In this document: piece after piece, positions 1 through 6,161 of the stretch
How positions within the stretch are numbered: position 1 is the stretch's first letter
Layout: each line of letters starts with the position of its first letter
From: Bacillota bacterium
Lineage (GTDB): Bacteria > Bacillota > Clostridia > Acetivibrionales > DTU013
NCBI GenBank assembly: GCA_023409615.1
Contig: JAEYRF010000090.1
Span: forward strand, 1-12,519
DNA length: 12,519 bases
Direction: 5' to 3'
Notes under the pieces: generated by a model
Told to the model about the DNA's origin: nothing
Database searches by the model: none
What the model saw: the letters and a program-made list of their open reading frames with translations, nothing else
Made by a program: the position numbers and the translations under genes

Positions 1-189
1 CTTGGGTACCCTTCTGTAAAGAGGCATCTGACCACCTTCGAAACCTGGCCTGACACCGCCGCCAGCTCTTGCATTCTGACCTTTGTGTCCATGGCCGCCG
101 GTCTTGCCGTTACCTGAACCCGGTCCCCTGCCTTTTCTGGTCGGAGCTTTCTTTGCGCCCGGTACAGGCTGCAATTCATGTAGTTTCAC
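1..189 (-). CDS. rplO: 50S ribosomal protein L15, N-terminal 63 residues (cut by window edge)
   Basis: L15 is a large-subunit protein that binds 23S rRNA late in assembly. The visible 63 codons show the typical Gly/Arg/Lys-rich unstructured N-terminus: it opens MKLHELQPVPGAKK, then GRGPGSGNGKTGGHGHKGQ, and reaches GGQMPLYRRVPK at the window edge. A full-length protein is usually about 145 residues, so more than half lies outside. The start is GTG at 187-189, since the nearby ATG is out of frame; a GGAGG lies about 8 nt upstream and spans the L30 stop region. The gap from L30 is only 14 nt, which suggests translational coupling. In Clostridia secY and adk usually follow, but that cannot be seen here. 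Confidence 0.96.
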   Translation of the reverse strand, partial: MKLHELQPVPGAKKAPTRKGRGPGSGNGKTGGHGHKGQNARAGGGVRPGFEGGQMPLYRRVPK

Positions 190-203
190 CTTCTACACCT
201 CCC

Positions 204-383
204 TTATATTTCTTCTACGGATACCAGGTGTGATACCGTTTTTATCATTCCTCTGATTTGAGGATTATCCTGCTGTTCAACACTACTGCCAATTTTCTTC
301 AAACCAAGAGCCTTTACAGTAGCCTTTTGGTTCTGAAGTCTCTTGTTTGTGCTTTTTACCAAAGTGATTTTTAACTTTGCCAC
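204..383 (-). CDS. rpmD: 50S ribosomal protein L30
   Basis: A 59-residue protein, the usual size for bacterial L30, starting MAKLKITLVKSTN and ending VSHLVSVEEI. It contains the family pattern in which a short beta strand (LKITLVKS) is followed by a helix with QKATVKALGLKKI and the DNPQIRGMI segment. L30 sits on the large subunit near 5S rRNA and the 23S domain II/V region. The start is GTG at 381-383, with GGAGG 8 nt upstream overlapping the end of S5; the gap from S5 is 12 nt. It ends TAA just before the Shine-Dalgarno site of L15. It was found by direct translation because of its short length. Confidence 0.96.
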   Translation of the reverse strand: MAKLKITLVKSTNKRLQNQKATVKALGLKKIGSSVEQQDNPQIRGMIKTVSHLVSVEEI

Positions 384-395
384 CGTAGTATCCTC

Positions 396-896
396 CTAAC
401 CCATTATTTCTTCTGCGGTCTTCCCGCGAAGCCTGGCAACATCTTCAACTGTCTTCAGCTGTGATAATGCCTGGATTGTTGCGTTTACCATGTTGATCGG
501 GTTATTTGACCCCAGTGACTTAGTCCTGATATCGCGTACACCGGTCAACTCGAGGACCGCTCTTACAGGTCCGCCTGCGATAACACCGGTACCAGGGCCA
601 GCCGGCTTCAGAAGTACTCTTCCTGCGCCATACTGTCCGATTGCTTCATGGGGAATCGTTGTCTCAACAAGAGGGACCTTCATCAGGTTCTTCTTTGCAT
701 CATCGATACCCTTTCTAATAGCATCGGGTATTTCAGCAGCTTTTCCAATCCCGGTTCCGATATAGCCGTTCTCATCTCCAACAACTACCAGAGCACTGAA
801 ACGGAAATTTCTACCGCCTTTAACAACTTTGGTAACACGTCCTATTTTAACGACCTTTTCCTTAAGATCCAATGTTCCAGCATCAATACGCTGCAA
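396..896 (-). CDS. rpsE: 30S ribosomal protein S5
   Basis: S5 is a small-subunit protein near the decoding region and the site of classical spectinomycin-resistance mutations. The product begins MQRIDAGTLDLKEKVV, then carries the N-terminal double-stranded-RNA-binding-like domain (RVTKVVKGGRNFRFSALVVV) and the C-terminal domain with GAGRVLLKPAGPGTGVIAGG. The frame stays open to 917, but the start chosen is TTG at 894-896. A GGAGGG site lies 8-9 nt before it, whereas the upstream TTG would put that Shine-Dalgarno inside the gene. The resulting 166 residues match the family length and N-terminus. The spectinomycin-loop region (VVKGGRNFRFS) looks wild type by eye. Confidence 0.96.
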   Translation of the reverse strand: MQRIDAGTLDLKEKVVKIGRVTKVVKGGRNFRFSALVVVGDENGYIGTGIGKAAEIPDAIRKGIDDAKKNLMKVPLVETTIPHEAIGQYGAGRVLLKPAGPGTGVIAGGPVRAVLELTGVRDIRTKSLGSNNPINMVNATIQALSQLKTVEDVARLRGKTAEEIMG

Positions 897-954
897 ACTC
901 CATCCCTCCTCATCCAAATCTGGTTCCTATTACCTCTCATCACATGCATCTGCC

Positions 955-1323
955 TTAAAACTCAAGTCCGGCTTCTCTTGCACCCTCTGCGAGTTCCTTT
1001 ACTCTTCCGTGATATAAATATCCGCCTCTGTCAAAGACAACAAGCTTGATACCCTTCTCGACAGCCTTCTCACCAATAAGCTTTCCGACTTCTTTAGCTG
1101 CGCTCTTGTTTCCGCCATATGTCAGTTTGCCTTTAAGCGCTTCATCAAGCGTTGAGGCTGAAACAAGTGTTTGACCGGTTGAGTCGTCGATGATCTGCAC
1201 GTATATATTCTTTAAGCTTCTGAAAACATTGAGCCTTGGACGCTCTGATGTTCCTGTTATTTTTTTGCGTACCCTATCATGTTTCCTCAGCCTGATTCCA
1301 TTTTTGTTGGGCTTATTTATCAT
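955..1323 (-). CDS. rplR: 50S ribosomal protein L18
   Basis: A 122-residue protein of standard L18 length, which binds 5S rRNA together with L5 and L25-type proteins in the central protuberance. Recognisable segments are the basic N-terminus (RLRKHDRVRKKI), GTSERPRLNVFRSLKNIYVQIIDD, and the C-terminal VVFDRGGYLYHGRVKELAEGAREAGLEF, which is nearly invariant in bacteria. It starts at ATG 1321-1323; an in-frame TGA three codons upstream fixes the N-terminus. The GGAGG site sits a rather long 12-13 nt upstream, overlapping the L6 stop. The gap to L6 is 17 nt, and the 58-nt gap downstream to S5 shows nothing beyond the S5 ribosome-binding site. Confidence 0.97.
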   Translation of the reverse strand: MINKPNKNGIRLRKHDRVRKKITGTSERPRLNVFRSLKNIYVQIIDDSTGQTLVSASTLDEALKGKLTYGGNKSAAKEVGKLIGEKAVEKGIKLVVFDRGGYLYHGRVKELAEGAREAGLEF

Positions 1324-1340
1324 TTCTTTTCAGCTCCCTC

Positions 1341-1886
1341 CTACTTGGCTTTAGCGCCTGCTTTGCCTTCCTTACGTCTGATTACCTCAGTATCATACTT
1401 GATACCCTTGCCTTTATAAACTTCAGGCGGTCTCTTAATCCTGATCTTCGCAGCAAACTCACCAACCGCCTGCTTATCGCAGCCCTTAACAATGATCCTG
1501 TTGGGAGCAGGTATATCAACAGTAATGCCTTCAGGTTCATCCATCTCGACCGGATGTGAATAGCCAAGCGTTAAAATCAGCTTGTTACCCTGCTTTTGTG
1601 CTCTGTATCCAACTCCGTTTACTTCAAGTGTTTTCTCAAAACCATTCGTTACACCTTGCACCATGTTATTTACCAGAGTCCTGGTTAATCCATGAAGAGC
1701 CTTGTGTCTTTTTGCATCTGAAGGCCTTGATACAATAATTTGCGTGCCTTCTATCTGAATGATCATATCGTTGTGTAATTCTCTTGTCAAAGTTCCCTTT
1801 GGCCCTTTTACAGTTACCACGCTGCCTTTGATATCAACATTTACACCAGCGGGTATATCAATAGGCATCTTACCTATCCTTGACAT
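1341..1886 (-). CDS. rplF: 50S ribosomal protein L6
   Basis: A 181-residue L6, a two-domain protein bound near the sarcin-ricin loop and the factor-binding site of the large subunit. It opens MSRIGKMPIDIPAGV, with the domain boundary near residues 80-85 and the second domain containing NGVGYRAQKQG, LGYSHPV and the conserved C-terminal RIKRPPEVYKGKGIKY. It ends in a short Lys/Ala tail (GKAGAKAK). The start is ATG with AGGAGG about 8-9 nt upstream. It is separated from S8 by 171 nt, the longest gap inside the ribosomal cluster, which holds two copies of a hairpin-forming repeat described separately. Confidence 0.97.
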   Translation of the reverse strand: MSRIGKMPIDIPAGVNVDIKGSVVTVKGPKGTLTRELHNDMIIQIEGTQIIVSRPSDAKRHKALHGLTRTLVNNMVQGVTNGFEKTLEVNGVGYRAQKQGNKLILTLGYSHPVEMDEPEGITVDIPAPNRIIVKGCDKQAVGEFAAKIRIKRPPEVYKGKGIKYDTEVIRRKEGKAGAKAK

Positions 1887-1942
1887 TATAAAGTTCCTCC
1901 TGTTCTTTAAATTATGAGTTCATTCGAACCCTTTTCAGATAC

Positions 1943-1989
1943 ATTTAACGCGTAAGCGTTTAAATTTCCTTAATAGCCTGCTGCAAGCA
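1943..1989 (-). repeat. Copy B of tandem 47-nt hairpin repeat between S8 and L6 genes
   Basis: Downstream (L6-proximal) copy of a 47-nt unit, identical at 42 of 47 positions to the copy at 1996-2042. In the mRNA sense it runs from TGCTTGCAGCAGGCTA through TAAGG to a hairpin: TTTAA, bulged A, CGC, loop TTAC, GCG, TTAAA (8 bp with one bulged purine). One of the differences between copies changes a base pair on both sides (T-A here, C-G in copy A), so pairing is preserved. There is no T-run after the stem, so it does not look like an intrinsic terminator. Its function is unknown to me. Confidence 0.85.
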
Positions 1990-1995
1990 CTTCTT

Positions 1996-2042
1996 ATTCA
2001 ACGCGTAAGCGCTTGAATTACCTTAGTAGCCTGCTGCAAGCA
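1996..2042 (-). repeat. Copy A of tandem 47-nt hairpin repeat between S8 and L6 genes
   Basis: Upstream (S8-proximal) copy of the 47-nt unit. It starts 53 nt from its partner and begins shortly after two consecutive TAA codons that end S8. In the mRNA sense its 3' half folds as TTCAA, bulged G, CGC, loop TTAC, GCG, TTGAA; the 5' half contains the small GCTG-CTTG-CAGC hairpin. The loop and the GC core are identical in both copies, the outer stem has covaried, and the bulged purine is retained (G here, A in copy B). Similar purine-bulged stems are typical of protein-binding RNA sites, but no binding partner can be named from the sequence. Confidence 0.85.
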
Positions 2043-2057
2043 GCTTTTCATCCGTTA

Positions 2058-2456
2058 TTACCAGATAAAAGCAAGTACCTCTCCGCCAATGCCTTCAGCT
2101 CTTGCCTTCTTATCTGTCATAACGCCTTTTGATGTAGAAATAACTGCAACGCCAAGTCCGCCAAGCACCTTCGGAAGTTCATCCTTATTAGCATAAACCC
2201 TGAGTCCGGGCTTACTGATCCTCTTAATACCGGAAATAACGTTCTGTTTACCTGCAGTATATTTCAGAGCTATTCTTATAAGACCCTGCTTATCGTCTTC
2301 AATAAACTCAACGTTCTTTACATAACCTTCGTCCAGTAATATACGGGCTATATCCTTTTTAATGTTGGATGCCGGTATATCAACGGATTCATGTTTTGCT
2401 GTGCTGGCATTCCTGACTCTTGTCAACAAGTCAGCGATAGCATCTGTGATTTGCAT
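2058..2456 (-). CDS. rpsH: 30S ribosomal protein S8
   Basis: A 132-residue S8, a primary 16S rRNA-binding protein (central domain, helix 21 region) and, in E. coli, the translational repressor of the spc operon. It shows the N-terminal MQITDAIADLLTRVRNA, the internal KRISKPGLRVYANKDELPKV, and the C-terminal GVAVISTSKGVMTDKKAR...GGEVLAFIW, all strongly conserved. The ATG start is preceded by AAGGAGG with 8-nt spacing. It ends TAA immediately followed by a second TAA. The long structured gap directly after it is unusual for this cluster. I see no obvious copy of the E. coli S8 mRNA target near the L5 start, though a structural search was not possible. Confidence 0.97.
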   Translation of the reverse strand: MQITDAIADLLTRVRNASTAKHESVDIPASNIKKDIARILLDEGYVKNVEFIEDDKQGLIRIALKYTAGKQNVISGIKRISKPGLRVYANKDELPKVLGGLGVAVISTSKGVMTDKKARAEGIGGEVLAFIW

Positions 2457-2481
2457 ATGTTTAACCTCCTTCCAAAATTTA

Positions 2482-2667
2482 TTACCAGCTGGCTTTCCTT
2501 ACGCCAGGGATCTGCCCTTTATAAGCGAGAACTCTGAAGCACAAACGGCATACACCGAATTTCCTCATGTATGCGTGAGGCCTTCCGCAAATTTTACATC
2601 TATTATAGCCCCTGGTGCTGAATTTCGGACTTCTTTGTTGTTTTAGAATCATTGACTTTTTAGCCAC
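2482..2667 (-). CDS. rpsZ: 30S ribosomal protein S14, zinc-binding type Z
   Basis: A 61-residue short S14, the zinc-ribbon (C+) form common in Gram-positive bacteria, as opposed to the roughly 100-residue zinc-free form of enterobacteria. The four zinc ligands are C24, C27, C40 and C43 (CKIC...CRLC, twelve residues between the pairs). The protein sits in the head of the 30S subunit. The C-terminus KGQIPGVRKASW is family-typical. It starts at GTG (2665-2667) with GGAGG about 6 nt upstream. Gaps of 25-27 nt separate it from S8 and L5. Some genomes also carry a zinc-free paralogue used under zinc limitation; whether this one does cannot be told here. Confidence 0.97.
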   Translation of the reverse strand: MAKKSMILKQQRSPKFSTRGYNRCKICGRPHAYMRKFGVCRLCFRVLAYKGQIPGVRKASW

Positions 2668-2694
2668 GTTTATCCTCCTTCCAAACCTTTCTTT

Positions 2695-3234
2695 CTACTG
2701 ACTGAAAGGCATTCCCATTAGCTTTAGAAGTTCTTTTGCTTCCTCATCAGTCTTTGCAGTGGTAACAAAAACAACATCCATGCCTCTTGCCTTGTCTACC
2801 TTATCATACTCTATTTCAGGGAATATCAATTGATCTTTCACACCTAAAGTGTAATTGCCCCTTCCATCAAAGGCATTACCAGAAACCCCTCTGAAGTCTC
2901 TAACTCTGGGTAGCGATGCATTGAAAAGCTTATCGACGAAGTTATACATCATCTCTCCTCGGAGAGTTACCTTACATCCGATATTCATGCCTTCCCTCAG
3001 CTTAAAGTTTGCAATTGATTTCTTTGCCTTGGTTATAATCGGTTTTTGCCCGGTTATGATTGTCATATCATTCACAGCTGCATCAAGGGCCTTTGGGTTA
3101 TCCTTAACTTCTCCCACTCCCATGTTGAGCACTACCTTCTCAAGCTTTGGCAGTTGCATTGCGCTGGAATATTTAAACTTTGTCATCATTGCAGGTATTA
3201 CTTCCTGCGTGTATTTGTCCTTAAGCCTGGCCAT
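2695..3234 (-). CDS. rplE: 50S ribosomal protein L5
   Basis: A 179-residue L5, the standard length. It binds 5S rRNA and contacts P-site tRNA in the central protuberance. Recognised by LEKVVLNMGVGEVKDNPKALDAA, the loop GQKPIITKAKKSIANFKLREG, and the C-terminal RDFRGVSGNAFDGRGNYTLGVKDQLIFPEI followed by DVVFVTTAKTDEEAKELLKLMGMPF. It starts at ATG 3232-3234 with an AAAGGAGG site 10 nt upstream. In E. coli the S8 repressor acts at the L5 start. Here the 31-nt L24-L5 gap holds the Shine-Dalgarno and nothing else evident. Confidence 0.97.
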   Translation of the reverse strand: MARLKDKYTQEVIPAMMTKFKYSSAMQLPKLEKVVLNMGVGEVKDNPKALDAAVNDMTIITGQKPIITKAKKSIANFKLREGMNIGCKVTLRGEMMYNFVDKLFNASLPRVRDFRGVSGNAFDGRGNYTLGVKDQLIFPEIEYDKVDKARGMDVVFVTTAKTDEEAKELLKLMGMPFSQ

Positions 3235-3265
3235 TAAACCTTAACCTCCTTTCAAGAAGATCCTG

Positions 3266-3613
3266 TTAATCTTCCTTTGATTCTTTTTGTGTATCTACAA
3301 CCTCTCCGCATCTTTTACAGACACGATCCTTCTGTCCATTTTCATGAATAACCTTCGAAACCTTAGTCGGTGCTTTGCATCTTCCGCATACCAGCATCAC
3401 CTTTGAACTGCTGACCGGTGATTCCTGATGGATAATCCCACCCTGCTGATATCTGCCTCTTGGTTTTTTATGCTTCGTATTCATGTTTACGCCTTCAACA
3501 AGCACAAACATTTTATCAGGGTTTACATCAAGCACCTTACCCTTTTTCCCTTTATCCTTACCTGAGAGAACATAAACTGTATCTCCCTTTTTAACATGTA
3601 CGTTATTTGCCAA
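3266..3613 (-). CDS. rplX: 50S ribosomal protein L24, zinc-ribbon form
   Basis: A 115-residue L24, an assembly-initiator protein that binds the 5' region of 23S rRNA. It has the KOW motif at the N-terminus (VKKGDTVYVLSGKDKGKKGKV, roughly residues 7-27), then EGVNMNTKHKKP and GGIIHQESPV. The C-terminal part contains C76, C79, C99 and C102 (CGRC...CKRC), so this is the cysteine-containing form, unlike the zinc-free L24 of B. subtilis or E. coli; zinc binding is inferred. The start is TTG at 3611-3613, with GGAGG 9 nt upstream. The C-terminal tail (DTQKESKED) is acidic and slightly longer than usual. Confidence 0.96.
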   Translation of the reverse strand: MANNVHVKKGDTVYVLSGKDKGKKGKVLDVNPDKMFVLVEGVNMNTKHKKPRGRYQQGGIIHQESPVSSSKVMLVCGRCKAPTKVSKVIHENGQKDRVCKRCGEVVDTQKESKED

Positions 3614-3629
3614 TCTAAGCCACCTCCTT

Positions 3630-3998
3630 CTACAGAACTTCCGGTGCGAGCGATAGAATTTTCATATATTCTTTGTCTCTCAGTTCTCTCGCTACAGGGC
3701 CAAATATTCGAGTCCCTTTAGGGTTCTTATCATCCTTTATTATAACCGCCGCATTCTCGTCAAACTTAATATACGAACCATCTGGTCTTCTTACGCCTTT
3801 TGCCGTACGCACGATGACACATTTGACAACTTCGCCTTTTTTGACAACTCCGCCGGGTGTTGCACTTTTTACTGATGCAACTATTACATCACCTATACTT
3901 GCATATCTCCTCATGGATCCACCGAGTACTTTGATGCACATCATTTCCTTGGCTCCAGAGTTATCTGCTGACTTTACAACGGATTGAACCTGTATCAT
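3630..3998 (-). CDS. rplN: 50S ribosomal protein L14
   Basis: A 122-residue L14, exactly the family length and among the most conserved ribosomal proteins. It lies at the subunit interface and forms bridges with the 30S subunit. Diagnostic segments are MIQVQSVVKSADNSGAKEMM, CIKVLGGSMRRYASIGDVIV, VKCVIVRTAKGVRRPDGSYI and the C-terminal GTRIFGPVARELRDKEYMKI followed by LSLAPEVL. ATG start with AAAGGAGG 7 nt upstream. The gap to L24 downstream is 16 nt. RsfS-type silencing factors dock on L14 in bacteria, but no such gene is in this window. Confidence 0.98.
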   Translation of the reverse strand: MIQVQSVVKSADNSGAKEMMCIKVLGGSMRRYASIGDVIVASVKSATPGGVVKKGEVVKCVIVRTAKGVRRPDGSYIKFDENAAVIIKDDKNPKGTRIFGPVARELRDKEYMKILSLAPEVL

Positions 3999-4035
3999 AC
4001 CAGTACCTCCTTTCAGCTACTTTGAAAATCGGCTG

Positions 4036-4293
4036 TTAACGAGCCTTTTCTATGATCTCGGCGAGTCTCCACCTTTTATCCTTGCTAAGTGGACGGGTCT
4101 CCATTACCTTTACCTTATCGCCTATAGTACATTCATTATTCTCGTCATGAGCCTTCAGCTTATATGTCCTTTTGACGATCTTTTTGTACAATGGGTGTTT
4201 AACACTTGTCTCTATAGCAACAACGATTGTTTTATCCATCTTGTCACTGACAACCTTACCAGTTCTGGTCTTCCTCATTGCTCTTTCTTCCAA
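4036..4293 (-). CDS. rpsQ: 30S ribosomal protein S17
   Basis: An 85-residue S17, a primary 16S rRNA-binding protein with an OB fold. The core reads RKTRTGKVVSDKMDKTIVVA, then HPLYKKIVKRTYKLKAHDE, NECTIGDKVKVMETRPLS and KDKRWRLAEIIEKAR, all typical. The frame opens earlier at a GTG (4312-4314), but that start would lie upstream of the AAGGAGG site. The TTG at 4291-4293, 7 nt after GGAGG, gives MEERAMRKTRTGKVV, which matches family N-termini. An ATG five codons further in is another possibility but sits too far from the Shine-Dalgarno. Confidence 0.95.
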   Translation of the reverse strand: MEERAMRKTRTGKVVSDKMDKTIVVAIETSVKHPLYKKIVKRTYKLKAHDENNECTIGDKVKVMETRPLSKDKRWRLAEIIEKAR

Positions 4294-4318
4294 GCTGATA
4301 CCTCCTTCCTTCACAGGC

Positions 4319-4522
4319 TTATGCCTGAATTCCTTTTATTTCTCTTTCTCTGATAACAGTCTTTACCTGTGCAATTGACTTCTTAACATCCTTCAACTTC
4401 ATAGGGTTTTCCAGTTGGTTTGTGACAAGCTGGAAACGTAGTTTGAACAGCTCTGATTTGAGCTCGGTCAGTTCCTTCTGAAGTTCTTCCTGTGTCTTAT
4501 CTCTCATTTCACTGACTTTCAT
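4319..4522 (-). CDS. rpmC: 50S ribosomal protein L29
   Basis: A 67-residue L29, two long antiparallel helices located beside the peptide exit tunnel opening, next to L23, where trigger factor and SRP dock. The pattern LKSELFKLRFQLVTNQLENP and the C-terminal KSIAQVKTVIREREIKG is diagnostic. The start chosen is ATG at 4520-4522 (MKVSEMRDKTQEEL), which matches the family N-terminus. It overlaps the L16 coding end by 14 nt, and its ribosome-binding site (GGGTGGTGA) lies inside L16, implying translational coupling. Upstream GTG and ATG codons in the same frame would add up to seven residues and are less likely. Confidence 0.95.
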   Translation of the reverse strand: MKVSEMRDKTQEELQKELTELKSELFKLRFQLVTNQLENPMKLKDVKKSIAQVKTVIREREIKGIQA

Positions 4523-4949
4523 TCTCGTCACCACCCATTTCATTATTGCGGGTTATGAACTTACATCTTATCGGCAGCTTGTGCATTGCAAGCCTCATGG
4601 CTTCTCTTGCTAATTCTTCCGATACTCCCGCAATTTCAAATAATACTCTTCCGGGCTTTACTACTGCGACCCAGTACTCAGGTGAACCCTTACCACTACC
4701 CATACGGGTTTCAGCAGGCTTCTTTGTTACCGGCTTGTCAGGAAATATCTTTATCCAAACCTGACCGCCCCTTTTTGTAAACCTTGTCATTGCAATTCTG
4801 GCTGCTTCGATCTGATTACTTGTAATCCATGCAGGCTCAGTTGCTTGTAAACCAAATTCACCGTTTGACAGGAAGTTACCTCTGGTAGCAACACCAGTCA
4901 TTCTGCCCCTGTGAACTCTTCTGCGTTTTACTCTTCTCGGCATTAACAT
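4509..4949 (-). CDS. rplP: 50S ribosomal protein L16
   Basis: A 146-residue L16, which binds near the A-site tRNA elbow and the peptidyl-transferase centre. Clear family segments are MLMPRRVKRRRVHRGRMTG, RQVWIKIFPDKPVTKKP-like IKIFPDKPVTKKPAETRMGS, GKGSPEYWVAVVKPGRVLFE and the C-terminal AMHKLPIRCKFI. A short acidic tail (NNEMGGDENESQ) extends slightly beyond many homologues and contains the L29 start. The ATG overlaps the S3 stop as TAATG, with the GGAGG site inside the end of S3. Both junctions suggest stoichiometric coupling of S3, L16 and L29 translation. Confidence 0.97.
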   Translation of the reverse strand: MLMPRRVKRRRVHRGRMTGVATRGNFLSNGEFGLQATEPAWITSNQIEAARIAMTRFTKRGGQVWIKIFPDKPVTKKPAETRMGSGKGSPEYWVAVVKPGRVLFEIAGVSEELAREAMRLAMHKLPIRCKFITRNNEMGGDENESQ

Positions 4950-5617
4950 TACTGATCGCCTCCTTCCGCTTTCCTATCCTTCTTAACAGCGGGAAGCACT
5001 TCACCTTTATATATCCAGGTTTTAACGCCAAGCTTTCCATAAGTCGTATTTGCTTCTGCAAAGCCATAGTCGATATCTGCTCTTAAAGTCTGGAGAGGTA
5101 TGGTTCCCTCATGATAATGCTCTCTTCTTGCAATTTCAGCTCCGCCAAGTCTGCCGGAAACGCCGGTTTTAATACCCTTTGCGCCAAGCTTCATGGCCCT
5201 GGACATAGTCTGTTTCATAGCTCTTCTAAAGGAAATTCTTTTTTCGAGCTGTGAAGCAATGTTTTCTGCAACCAACTGAGCATCAAGCTCAGGAGTCTTG
5301 ATTTCTGTAATATTGATCAGAACACTTTTGCCGGTGAGCGTTTCAACTTCCTTGCGAAGCTCTTCTATGCCGGCTCCACCCTTTCCGATTACCAGACCGG
5401 GCTTGGCTGTATGAACATTTACTTTAATCTTGTTAGCAGCCCTTTCGATCTCTATTCTAGAAATACCGGAAATATATAACTTGTTCTTTACATACTTTCT
5501 GATTTTGGTGTCTTCAACGAGAAAATCACCAAAGTTCTTTTTATTGGCATACCATTTGGTATCCCAATCCTTGATTATACCTATTCTCAATCCATGCGGA
5601 TTTACCTTCTGGCCCAT
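4949..5617 (-). CDS. rpsC: 30S ribosomal protein S3
   Basis: A 222-residue S3 with the KH RNA-binding domain; the GxxG loop is GKGG at about residues 78-81 within GLVIGKGGAGIEELRKEVE. S3 lines the mRNA entry tunnel with S4 and S5 and has helicase-like function. The C-terminal domain contains ISFRRAMKQTMSRAMKLGAK and GRLGGAEIARREHYHEGTIP. Consecutive TTG, ATG and ATG codons lie after AAAGGAGG. The second ATG (5615-5617) gives the family N-terminus MGQKVNPHGLRIG with 7-nt spacing and is preferred; the first ATG (5620) is the alternative. The C-terminal tail is short and acidic/basic (KDRKAEGGDQ). Confidence 0.96.
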   Translation of the reverse strand: MGQKVNPHGLRIGIIKDWDTKWYANKKNFGDFLVEDTKIRKYVKNKLYISGISRIEIERAANKIKVNVHTAKPGLVIGKGGAGIEELRKEVETLTGKSVLINITEIKTPELDAQLVAENIASQLEKRISFRRAMKQTMSRAMKLGAKGIKTGVSGRLGGAEIARREHYHEGTIPLQTLRADIDYGFAEANTTYGKLGVKTWIYKGEVLPAVKKDRKAEGGDQ

Positions 5618-5639
5618 CATCAAACCTCCTTTGCCTCGA

Positions 5640-6119
5640 TTATCTTTCCTTTACGACAACTGTAATGTGGCTAGTCCTCTTCCTGATCCTGTTTGCTCTA
5701 CCCTTAGCTCTTGGCATAATCCTTTTTAGTGTCGGTCCCTGTGATGCATATGCCTCAGTTACAACAAGACCATCTCTGTTAAGACCTTTGGTCGGATCAT
5801 TAGTGGCATTGGCCTCGGCCGATTTCAAAAGCTTGTAAATTAATTCGGAAGCAGCTTTCGGTGTATATCTTACGATACCATAAGCCTCATCAATACTCTT
5901 TCCTCTTATAAGATCCAAAACAATTTTCACTTTTCTGGAAGATATTCTTGCATACTTCAGAACAGCTCTTCCTTCATCTTTGTTAATACCAAGTACCTTT
6001 TTCTCTTTCTTGGTCAGCAATGCTGGCTTTTGAAATTGTTTTGTGGTCTTATTATATTCATCCAGGATCTGATCCTTTTCCTTAAGAAGTTCTTCTTTTG
6101 ATTTGACCTTCTTTTCCAA
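5640..6119 (-). CDS. rplV: 50S ribosomal protein L22 with N-terminal extension
   Basis: L22 lines the peptide exit tunnel with its long beta hairpin and has its globular domain on the solvent side. The C-terminal ~112 residues (from about residue 48) are a normal L22: KYARISSRKVKIVLDLIRGK, then TPKAASELIYKLLKSAEANA, and the hairpin region GPTLKRIMPRAKGRANRIRK ending RTSHITVVVKER. The first ~47 residues are extra, very rich in Lys and Glu (MEKKVKSKEELLKEKDQI, later LLTKKEKKVLGINK). The start is TTG (6117-6119), 8 nt after AAAGGAGG, and no ATG/GTG/TTG start with a Shine-Dalgarno occurs near the canonical N-terminus, so the extension looks real. The tunnel-hairpin sequence shows no obvious macrolide-resistance deletion or insertion. 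Confidence 0.95.
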   Translation of the reverse strand: MEKKVKSKEELLKEKDQILDEYNKTTKQFQKPALLTKKEKKVLGINKDEGRAVLKYARISSRKVKIVLDLIRGKSIDEAYGIVRYTPKAASELIYKLLKSAEANATNDPTKGLNRDGLVVTEAYASQGPTLKRIMPRAKGRANRIRKRTSHITVVVKER

Positions 6120-6161
6120 CTGGAATTCCTCCTTTCGGCATTAAGCTTGTTTCATGCAATA

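Noticed and set aside
490..1049. Open frames on the plus strand opposite S5 and L18, and similar plus-strand frames elsewhere (for example 2855-3244 and 7563-8012)
   Set aside because: They are antisense shadows of strongly conserved ribosomal genes, lack Shine-Dalgarno sites, and encode sequences resembling no protein family.
1920..1936. GGTTCGAAT in the S8-L6 gap resembling a tRNA T-loop
   Set aside because: The flanking bases cannot form a T-arm stem and no anticodon or acceptor arms are nearby.
1998..2051. A 17-codon reading frame starting ATG AAA AGC in repeat copy A, with a partly similar frame in copy B
   Set aside because: No Shine-Dalgarno precedes it, the copy B frame stops early and lacks a start, and the substitutions favour base pairing rather than codon conservation.
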